NCBI GenBank assembly: GCA_002452325.1
Contig: DKFG01000069.1
Location: 302 to 11,195, forward strand
Length of the DNA stretch: 10,894 nt
Origin: Geobacter sp. UBA6802
GTDB taxonomy: Bacteria; Desulfobacterota; Desulfuromonadia; Geobacterales; Pseudopelobacteraceae
Reading direction: 5' to 3'
Shown: positions 6,577-10,894 of the stretch, one piece after another
Position numbering within the stretch: the stretch's first letter is position 1
Layout of the letters: each line of letters opens with the position of its first letter
Translations under genes and position numbers: made by a program
Notes under the pieces: generated by a model
The model's database searches: none
What the model was told of the DNA's origin: nothing
Seen by the model: only the letters and a program-made list of their open reading frames with translations

Positions 6577-6848
6577 TCAAAACAATTGATCATGCTGATT
6601 TGCAACGTACGGTGAGTAAAGCACTGGCACAGTATCTTTGATGGGTGGATACAGCAGCACTTTTATGAGTTAAACGCTGGAGTAAACATCATGAAATTGA
6701 GTCAATCCGTTTTGAAAAAGAGGTACACTCCCTAGTTATTGATTGGTTCAGGCATGGATAGAACCGCACAGAGATAGGAAAAGAGGGACATCCCCTATTA
6801 CATTATGGCCGTAAAAATGCGAATATCGACTATATCCCAAGGAGGTAA
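6548..6848 (+). pseudogene. Probable decayed reading frame upstream of the toxin-antitoxin pair
   Basis: One frame gives protein-like sequence interrupted by three stops. It reads LNQQFKTIDHADLQRTVSKA then LAQYL, TGA, WVDTAALL, TGA (6666-6668), VKRWSKHHEIESIRFEKEVH then SLVIDWFRHG, TAG (6759-6761), NRTEIGKEGHPLLHYGRKNA then NIDYIPRR, TAA (6846-6848). Parts of another frame between about 6640 and 6700 (FDGWIQQHFYELNAGVNI) are also plausible, so a frameshift may be involved. No family is recognised. It fills most of the 433-bp gap between 6419 and 6851 and ends on top of the tumA ribosome site. This may be chance. Confidence 0.3.
6839..6846 (+). promoter_or_regulatory. Strong ribosome binding site of the antitoxin gene
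   Basis: AAGGAGGT is a full match to the anti-Shine-Dalgarno, five bases before ATG 6852. It predicts much stronger translation of the antitoxin than of the toxin, whose site is only AAAGG (7122-7126). Confidence 0.75.
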
Positions 6849-6851
6849 ACC

Positions 6852-7145
6852 ATGATTAATATTCAAATACAGGCAGACACAGAGGATAACGCCCTTGATC
6901 TTGTACGTTCGGCAATTGCCGCCGAGGTAAACCGACTTGAGTTAGGAATTCGCACAACCGAACGAAATATTCATGTTTTTGAAGATCGTTATCACGTCAC
7001 ATCCGATGTTTTTTTGAGGGATTATTTCGCAGAAGACTTGGCAGGTGGTGATCGAGAGTATGTTGTCTGGGCTGGTGAATTGAATCTGCGGGATAGGATC
7101 GCTTCCCAACTGAAAACCCTCAAAGGTATTCAGTATGCTGCTTAG
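6852..7145 (+). CDS. tumA: TumA-type antitoxin (predicted partner of TumE toxin)
   Basis: This 97-aa acidic, helical protein begins right after an ideal ribosome site. It is placed as antitoxin because its gene overlaps that of a TumE-like toxin by 11 bases and precedes it. The length also fits the small partner proteins annotated beside TumE. The sequence shows two helices with charged faces (EDNALDLVRSAIAAEVNRLELGIRTTERN), then a central acidic segment (FAEDLAGGDREYVVWAGELNLRDR) and a C-terminal helix (IASQLKTLKGI). No DNA-binding HTH or AbrB fold is obvious, so how it represses its own operon, if it does, is unclear. The name rests mainly on context; direct sequence recognition is weak. 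Confidence 0.6.
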   Translation: MINIQIQADTEDNALDLVRSAIAAEVNRLELGIRTTERNIHVFEDRYHVTSDVFLRDYFAEDLAGGDREYVVWAGELNLRDRIASQLKTLKGIQYAA

Positions 7146-7518
7146 CGAATACCAAACCCAAATCATCTCGGTATTCGACCAGTACGCAAGGACGAATCTG
7201 ATTACCGCTTCAGAGATTATACTTGATGCTCGTTCTCCAAAGATTGGCGCCATCAAGGGAATTATTGAATTTATAGATGGTACGCAGCTTTTCTTCACAG
7301 AATATGTTGACTGTCGTTACCGTCTTGAAAAACTGAATTATTCCTATCACTGCCAAGATGCAAATGGCTCATTGATCTTCCGCTATGACAATGCCGCTCA
7401 CAAACCTGTACTTCCGCACCGTAACCATAAACATGAACCATCAGGGAAAATCATCGCGGCTGAACCACCTGAACTATCGGCAATTTTAGACGAAGTTATG
7501 GAGCAATTTGTTTCATAA
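7135..7518 (+). CDS. tumE: TumE family toxin (toxin-antitoxin system, DUF6516-like)
   Basis: This 127-aa protein shows the pattern I associate with the TumE/DUF6516 toxin family. A beta-rich core contains GIIEFIDGTQLFFTEYVDC, then KLNYSYHCQDANGSLIFRYDNA, a histidine motif (AAHKPVLPHRNHKHEPSGK), and an acidic C-terminal helix (PELSAILDEVMEQF). In the family the Y-x-Y-H-Y/C-Q-D...FRYDNAxHxP...HxH block is characteristic. The histidines suggest a nuclease-like active site, but the mechanism is not something the sequence proves. The start ATG 7135 lies inside the last 11 bases of tumA, with AAAGG eight bases upstream, so expression is coupled to the antitoxin. The gene ends 33 bp before the second attC-like site. 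TA pairs are common stabilising cargo of integron arrays. Confidence 0.75.
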   Translation: MLLSEYQTQIISVFDQYARTNLITASEIILDARSPKIGAIKGIIEFIDGTQLFFTEYVDCRYRLEKLNYSYHCQDANGSLIFRYDNAAHKPVLPHRNHKHEPSGKIIAAEPPELSAILDEVMEQFVS

Positions 7519-7551
7519 CTTCGGTGTGGTATAGAGGCAAACAGAGATAAT

Positions 7552-7621
7552 GTCCAACTAACAGCAGCACCGGTCAGCGGGAAGAAGCCCACGCCAGCTG
7601 GTGTGCCTTATCACATTAAGT
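7552..7621 (+). other. attC-like recombination site 2
   Basis: A 70-bp imperfect inverted repeat starts with GTCCAAC (7552-7558, exact RYYYAAC match) and ends with ATTAAGT (7615-7621, one base off GTTRRRY). Left arm CAGCACCGGTCAGCGGG and right arm CCCACGCCAGCTGGTGTG are largely complementary. Compared with site 1, the arms differ in sequence but keep pairing, while the CAAC and GCTGGTG.GCC blocks are shared. It lies 33 bp after the TumE gene. The altered G of the core would probably impair recombination if this is an attC. Confidence 0.42.
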
Positions 7622-7720
7622 ACAAATTCCCGCATGCGGGAATTGCGGGTAAATGCACGTGTTGAGCCCGCAAATTGGAGAAGGTGCAGTTACATGCTTA
7701 AAATGACTTGAACCAGCAGT
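7616..7720 (+). repeat. Direct repeat copy 2 (about 104 bp)
   Basis: This is the second copy of the 6472-6576 repeat, with the same start at TTAAGTACA and the same 20-bp palindrome (7625-7644). The match fades after about 7720. It forms the upstream region of the membrane-protein gene at 7801. The gap 7519-7800 is otherwise made up of the attC-like site and about 80 bp of leader, in which I see no further gene. Confidence 0.9.
7625..7644. repeat. Perfect 20-bp palindrome, unit C boundary
   Basis: It is identical to the palindrome at 6481-6500 and again ten bases after the core (ATTA at 7615). Conservation of all 20 bases, while nearby positions vary, suggests selection on this site or recent duplication. 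Confidence 0.85.
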
Positions 7721-7800
7721 TTTAAATTTTGGCGTTTTGCTGCCTTTCATACGGCACTTTTCTGCCACCAATGAAACCAATGCCAACATAAGGATTTTCC

Positions 7801-8832
7801 ATGAGTGATAAGAACGATACATCTCAGACAGCACCCGAGCTAACGGCTGTAACAACTGCAGAAACCGATGAGCTAATCGAGACACAGTCTTTGGAACACG
7901 AGCCGGTAGTGGCAGGTGAAGCCGGTTCTGAAGCAGATGCCGGGGAGCTGGATGTTGTTGAGCCGGATCAGCAGGCCCAACAGAATGAAGAGGACGGTGA
8001 TGAGCTGCCGCTGGCGGCAGTTGGCGAGGAGGTTCAATCCCTGTCCGAGCGTTTCAATGCACAAGCCGAGATTGAGGACGATCTGCGTCGTGCTGAAGAT
8101 GAGATGAGCTACCTCAGGGAACAGATCCGTGAAGATCCGACAGTGCTGGCAGCTGTCCAGGAACAGCAGAGCAAGCTGGAATACATCGCATCCACCTCAT
8201 TTGATCTGAGCGAAAAGGTTACGGAACTGTCCAGGGCCATTGCCGTCTTGACCGAGCAACTACAAAAGGTGTCTGAGGAAACAGAGCGGACCGTGGCCTG
8301 GTCGGAGTCCACCAGGCTGGTCAGTCCGCTTTCAAAGACATTTTTGATACTTGCAATTGTGGTGCTTGTAGCCCTGCTGGGAGGTATGGGGTATCTGGCC
8401 GTGAGTCAGCTGCAGTTGCAGCAACGGCAGGATAAGGTCTCTCACCTGGCAACCCAGGTGGTAGAGACCCAAGCCAAGCGTCAGGCTGAATTTGACAAGC
8501 AGTTTGCGACCCTGGTCGGCACAGAGATCAAACATGAACGGGAGGCCATCATCAAGGAGTCAACCCAGAGTAAGCTCAATCATCTCCGTGGCGGTGTTGC
8601 TGAACAGAGGCTGCTGAGAAAAAGCAGTGGTGACTGGCTGCTTCCGAAAGGTAAAACAGAAGAGCTGATCACCGATCAGCACCTGATCGAGCTGCTTAAT
8701 CAGCTGTTTGAAAAGTCAGGCAGATCACTGACAACCCATCCATCACTGCCGCCCCATAAAGTAGTCTCGATTTTAAAGCCGAACGGTAAGGGCGGCACGG
8801 ATCTGGTGGTGACCAGAGAGACGGTGCCGTAA
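7801..8832 (+). CDS. Acidic coiled-coil single-pass membrane protein, unknown function
   Basis: This 343-aa protein has no family I can name. Residues 1-75 are strongly acidic and low in complexity (many E, D, A, T, V and Q), likely disordered. Residues 76-170 are heptad-rich (VQSLSERFNAQAEIEDDLRR, then LREQI, LEYIASTSFDLSEKVTELSR), predicted coiled coil. One membrane helix spans about 181-203 (FLILAIVVLVALLGGMGYLA). A second helical stretch (205-260) and a basic C-terminal domain (260-343, KSSGDWLLPKGKTEELITDQ) lie on the other side. AAGGA six bases before the ATG supports the start. Without a signal peptide, the N-terminus is probably cytoplasmic and the C-terminus periplasmic. GC is higher than in the toxin-antitoxin unit, so it may be a native gene beside the insertion point. 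It is followed by an intrinsic terminator. Confidence 0.75.
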   Translation: MSDKNDTSQTAPELTAVTTAETDELIETQSLEHEPVVAGEAGSEADAGELDVVEPDQQAQQNEEDGDELPLAAVGEEVQSLSERFNAQAEIEDDLRRAEDEMSYLREQIREDPTVLAAVQEQQSKLEYIASTSFDLSEKVTELSRAIAVLTEQLQKVSEETERTVAWSESTRLVSPLSKTFLILAIVVLVALLGGMGYLAVSQLQLQQRQDKVSHLATQVVETQAKRQAEFDKQFATLVGTEIKHEREAIIKESTQSKLNHLRGGVAEQRLLRKSSGDWLLPKGKTEELITDQHLIELLNQLFEKSGRSLTTHPSLPPHKVVSILKPNGKGGTDLVVTRETVP

Positions 8833-8863
8833 TGGTGGACAACCCGGAAACAGGCTAAAAGAA

Positions 8864-8900
8864 AAGGACTCAGGCAACATACCTGAGTCCTTGATTTTTA
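8864..8900 (+). terminator. Intrinsic terminator after the coiled-coil protein gene
   Basis: AAGGACTCAGG (8864-8874) and CCTGAGTCCTT (8882-8892) form a perfect 11-bp stem with a 7-base loop, followed by GATTTTTA. Runs of A on the left and T on the right make it partly bidirectional, so it could also serve the leftward operon that ends at 9060. Confidence 0.85.
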
Positions 8901-8974
8901 ATGGCGGGGGTGTCCTTAGTATTGATTGGTAACTAGCTGTAATTGATATATAAAATTATAAGCTTCTACTTAAG

Positions 8975-8998
8975 CACCGTAAAAAACACCGTAAAAAT
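8975..8998. repeat. Two tandem 12-bp repeats
   Basis: CACCGTAAAAAA is followed at once by CACCGTAAAAAT, giving two almost identical 12-bp units in the gap between the terminator and the end of the leftward operon. Function is unknown; two copies are too few to call an iteron array. Confidence 0.5.
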
Positions 8999-9059
8999 CT
9001 GAGCGCTCATGCATTTTGTCAAAAAAGAGTGAAAATTAAATTACAGATTTGTGCCAACT

Positions 9060-9449
9060 TTACAACAGATTAACGGTAACGTCATTAAACTTTCCTGCCC
9101 TGAAGTAATCGACAAAATTGGATTGGTACAGCCCCCACAGCTCAAGACCCTCTTCCAGATCGTAATACATGCCGCCCTGACCAACTTCCCCGGCAGCAAA
9201 ATCCCAATCCATTCCCTTCACCAGCTCGGCGTATGGGCCTGAACCGACATAGGTAAAATCTGTCACGTAGATAACCTGGCTATCGCGGATCATCACCTCC
9301 ACCGGCCTATACCCACCTGCTTCAGCAGAATAATCTAAACTCTTAAAACTGATGATGTAATCGCCATTTTCTTTCACTAAGCCGCCTAAAATTGCTTCAA
9401 AATCCTTGTTTATGGTATATCCAGCCGGACAATTAACTATTTCCAGCAT
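9060..9449 (-). CDS. DUF2787-like protein
   Basis: This 129-aa protein fits the DUF2787 family as I remember it. Shared features are the central block DYSAEAGGYRPVEV, the strand IYVTDFTYVG, an acidic mid-segment (AELVKGMDWDF) and the C-terminal LYQSNFVDYFRAGKFNDVTV. Function is unknown; family members occur in islands, plasmids and phage-like regions, and a structural likeness to human p32 has been reported for a Vibrio member. Start choice: an in-frame ATG at 9467 exists, but AGGAG stands seven bases before ATG 9449, so I choose 9449. The start lies inside the last 17 bases of the upstream small gene, implying coupling. It is the last gene of the leftward three-gene operon. Confidence 0.7.
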   Translation of the reverse strand: MLEIVNCPAGYTINKDFEAILGGLVKENGDYIISFKSLDYSAEAGGYRPVEVMIRDSQVIYVTDFTYVGSGPYAELVKGMDWDFAAGEVGQGGMYYDLEEGLELWGLYQSNFVDYFRAGKFNDVTVNLL

Positions 9450-9627
9450 TGATAATCTCCTGTTCATGCAAATAATCCATTATTTCCTGAATTGATAGCT
9501 CACCATCCCCCGGAATGTCGTGTCTTGTCGCTATTTCTGACAGCTCTGCAGCCAACATTAATTTTTCACCAATGCTGCCAGTTTCACACAACCGCAAAAT
9601 TTCCTTCACACGCTCAAAATCTGTCAT
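9433..9627 (-). CDS. Small 64-aa hypothetical protein in the metallophosphoesterase operon
   Basis: The family is unknown. The ATG at 9627 overlaps the stop of the metallophosphoesterase gene in an ATGA junction, and AAAGGGA sits about five bases upstream, so translation is probably coupled. An extension to 9651 is possible but would overlap further and lacks its own ribosome site. The protein is acidic and mostly helical (FERVKEILRLCETGSIGEKL, then MLAAELSEIA), with a second helical motif GELSIQEIMDYLHEQEII. Its size and position between an enzyme and a DUF2787 protein suggest a regulator or binding partner, but nothing in the sequence proves this. Confidence 0.7.
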   Translation of the reverse strand: MTDFERVKEILRLCETGSIGEKLMLAAELSEIATRHDIPGDGELSIQEIMDYLHEQEIINAGNS

Positions 9628-10376
9628 AATATCCCTTTCACTTTTTCCCAATGGCAGTGAAACTTTCCAACTTCTTTCTCAACGTGAAAATGGCCGAAAT
9701 GCCACATCTTAAAATCAAGCCGCTGGTATATTGCTTCAAGCATCTCTTCTGCAGGGTCTGGAACCCTACTGGAACCCTGCAGAAAATGTTTCCTTTGGCT
9801 CTTTGGACAGGTATGGCTTATGACGTAATCAACTTTCCACCCAACTCTATCCAGATTCCGGCAAGCAGTTTCAAAATCCTCTGCAGTTGGTATCTCTTCA
9901 GGCCACCAATCAATGCCCTCCTTGCGGGGAGGTGCATAATCAAACCCGCCGCCCCACGCCAGAGAAGCGACTTTTGAGCCAAACCGATCATGGCTATTTG
10001 CACCGCCAAAGGCCAAGAAGCGCTTCCCCTCAATTTGGAAAATCTCCCCACGCTTTAGGTAATAGACATGTTCCCTGATTTTGTACGCTTTTCCCTCAAA
10101 CAGCTCCACGATGGGGAACTCACCACCAAACAAACGGGCAAAATTTTCATGGTTGCCATCAACCGCCAGCCACAACACACGTTGCCGAAGTTTTTGTTCT
10201 AAAAACGAATCTTCGTTTTTTCGGTGTTTTTCGTTTGTATGATAATCATGCCACCATACCCCGCCCAAATCCCCGCAGCAGAAGCAGATGTCACCCCTCT
10301 TTGCAGGCTTGAACCGAGCAGAGGAAATATGATAGGCAGAATCCCCGCCATGCAGATCACCTGTGATCCAAATCAT
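9624..10376 (-). CDS. Metallophosphoesterase (calcineurin-like phosphoesterase)
   Basis: This 250-aa protein carries the full set of metallophosphoesterase signatures: GD7LH9GG at the N-terminus, then CCGDLGG, VDGNHEN, an ISHTCP histidine motif and GHFHVEKE near the C-terminus. These residues bind the two-metal centre that hydrolyses phosphoester bonds. The substrate is unknown and could be nucleotide, nucleic acid or protein phosphate. It looks cytoplasmic, without signal peptide. ATG 10376 is chosen because AAAGGA lies about eight bases upstream; the longer frame to 10406 would need a TTG start upstream of that site. It leads an operon with a 64-aa protein and a DUF2787-like protein and is divergent from hsdM, a position typical of accessory or defence-associated genes. 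Confidence 0.85.
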   Translation of the reverse strand: MIWITGDLHGGDSAYHISSARFKPAKRGDICFCCGDLGGVWWHDYHTNEKHRKNEDSFLEQKLRQRVLWLAVDGNHENFARLFGGEFPIVELFEGKAYKIREHVYYLKRGEIFQIEGKRFLAFGGANSHDRFGSKVASLAWGGGFDYAPPRKEGIDWWPEEIPTAEDFETACRNLDRVGWKVDYVISHTCPKSQRKHFLQGSSRVPDPAEEMLEAIYQRLDFKMWHFGHFHVEKEVGKFHCHWEKVKGIL

Positions 10377-10440
10377 CACACATATCCTTTCTGTGAAGAT
10401 AGCCAACTATGATTGCCCTAATTCCCCCAAAAATGAAAAA

Positions 10441-10478
10441 GCCCCCACCTGCGGTAAAATAAAACCGAAGGTGGAGGC
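10441..10478 (-). terminator. Terminator-like hairpin in the leader of the metallophosphoesterase operon
   Basis: On the minus strand GCCTCCACCTTCGGT and ACCGCAGGTGGGGGC pair over a TTTATTTT loop with few mismatches, then TTTTTCATTTTT follows. This is a strong intrinsic terminator shape. It lies between the operon's promoter and its first gene, so it may act as an attenuator or end a short RNA. An upstream AAGGT (about 10482-10486 in the transcript) could pair with ACCTT of the stem and break the terminator. Confidence 0.7.
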
Positions 10479-10510
10479 AATCCGAACCTTGCACAACGCT
10501 ACTGCTGTTA

Positions 10511-10539
10511 AATATAGGCTATTTGTTTATTTCTTTCAA
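10511..10539 (-). promoter_or_regulatory. Sigma70-type promoter for the leftward operon or small RNA
   Basis: On the minus strand, TTGAAA (complement of 10534-10539), a 17-base spacer and TATATT (complement of 10511-10516) make a near-consensus promoter. The start would be near 10504, giving about 65-70 nt of RNA up to the terminator hairpin and a leader of about 128 nt to the ATG at 10376. Confidence 0.6.
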
Positions 10540-10667
10540 TTGTCTTTAAAAGTATTAGGCTTGATTGGTTAACCTTTTTGGGCGCAAACAGGTGGATTGC
10601 TCATGTCAAGCGACAGCAGATTCCTACCATTTATGATACATGTGCGTCCGCTGTTATTACATTATCC

Positions 10668-10682
10668 CTGTCAGCATGACAG
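10668..10682. repeat. Short inverted repeat, possible operator upstream of hsdM
   Basis: CTGTCA-GCA-TGACAG is a 6-bp perfect inverted repeat with a 3-base spacer. It lies about 50 bp upstream of the hsdM -35 element and could bind a regulator. The remaining sequence between 10540 and 10730 shows no gene that I can support. Confidence 0.35.
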
Positions 10683-10730
10683 AATACTTCCTGGCGGCTA
10701 TGGATGAAGCCCATTTTTCTTCATCAATGA

Positions 10731-10759
10731 TTGCAATTACCCCTGACTGAACGTAAAAT
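10731..10759 (+). promoter_or_regulatory. Sigma70-type promoter for hsdM
   Basis: TTGCAA (10731-10736), a 17-base spacer and TAAAAT (10754-10759) fit a standard promoter, with a start near 10766 and a 25-base leader before ATG 10791. Confidence 0.6.
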
Positions 10760-10790
10760 TCCGATCTCATTCCATCCAGTAAGGACACCC

Positions 10791-10894
10791 ATGTTTGAAC
10801 AAGCATTCAAGAATATAGACGACGTTCTCTGGAAAGAGGCCGGTTGCGGTAGTGAGCTGGATTATGCAGAGCAGACCTCATGGCTGCTGTTCCT
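10791..10894 (+). CDS. hsdM: Type I restriction-modification system methyltransferase subunit HsdM (partial, N-terminus)
   Basis: The first 34 codons (MFEQAFKNIDDVLWKEAGCG, then SELDYAEQTSWLLF) match the start of HsdM proteins of the type I system, whose N-terminal HsdM_N helical domain reads much like KNIDDVLWKEAGCxxELDY.EQTSWLLFLKYL. HsdM methylates adenine in the target site and, with HsdS and HsdR, forms the restriction complex. AAGGA (10781-10785) lies five bases before the ATG and a promoter lies just upstream, so this is the first gene of its operon. The gene runs off the right edge; hsdS and hsdR are expected beyond it but are not visible. Confidence 0.9.
   Translation, partial: MFEQAFKNIDDVLWKEAGCGSELDYAEQTSWLLF

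Noticed and set aside
6665..6676. GTTAAAC at about 6669-6675 as another attC core
   Set aside because: No inverse core or complementary arms were found within 120 bp upstream.
6788..6798. GGGACATCCC-like inverted repeat near 6785-6798, as seen beside some REP-associated transposases
   Set aside because: The arms are only four or five bases and no transposase or further copies are present.
6472..7720. CRISPR array suggested by palindromic direct repeats
   Set aside because: Only two long copies are present, more than 1 kb apart, with genes between them and no short regular spacers or cas genes.
8901..8914. AATGGCGGGGGTG resembles the reverse complement of a tRNA 3' end, suggesting an attachment site remnant
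   Set aside because: The match is only about 13 bases; no T-loop or acceptor partner follows, and no integrase is nearby.
9651..9977. Plus-strand frame opposite the metallophosphoesterase gene
   Set aside because: The opposite strand encodes an intact enzyme with all catalytic motifs; this frame has no domain or ribosome site.

Overview
The window looks like chromosome from a Geobacter/Trichlorobacter-type deltaproteobacterium. This is an inference from protein recognition: a HemE-like N-terminus, a PqiABC (MCE-type) lipid transport operon and a lipoprotein MsrB-MsrA fusion. No rRNA, tRNA or taxonomic marker is present to prove it.

Left part (1-5342), GC-rich and compact. The first codons of a leftward hemE lie at the edge. 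Divergent to it is a + strand operon: two single-domain PqiA proteins (a split version of the usual two-domain PqiA), the three-MCE-domain PqiB and the lipoprotein PqiC, all touching or overlapping. Next come an exported MsrB-MsrA methionine sulfoxide reductase and two small unknown genes that overlap by four bases.

Middle part (5343-7800), visibly AT-richer, accessory and partly decayed. It reads as consecutive units, each opening with GTTA (or ATTA), six bases and a perfect 20-bp palindrome with AATT ends (near 5442, 6471 and 7615). Two of these openings are immediately preceded by imperfect inverted repeats of 57 and 70 bp that resemble integron attC sites, lying just 3' of genes as attC sites do. 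Unit A holds a dead gene with two in-frame stops and an unknown 211-aa protein. Unit B holds a decayed reading frame and a TumA/TumE-type toxin-antitoxin pair. Units B and C share about 104 bp after their boundaries. No integrase is visible, so the best-fitting known concept is a CALIN (attC cluster lacking an integrase), which remains a hypothesis.

Right part (7801-10894). Unit C leads into a GC-richer gene for an acidic, coiled-coil, single-pass membrane protein followed by an intrinsic terminator. A leftward three-gene operon follows: metallophosphoesterase, a 64-aa unknown protein and a DUF2787-like protein. It has a good promoter and a strong terminator-like hairpin inside its leader, so either attenuation or a small RNA is possible. 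The window ends in the first 34 codons of a type I restriction-modification methyltransferase (hsdM), divergent from that operon and with its own promoter. Toxin-antitoxin, restriction-modification and unknown genes together give the right half the character of a defence or accessory island.
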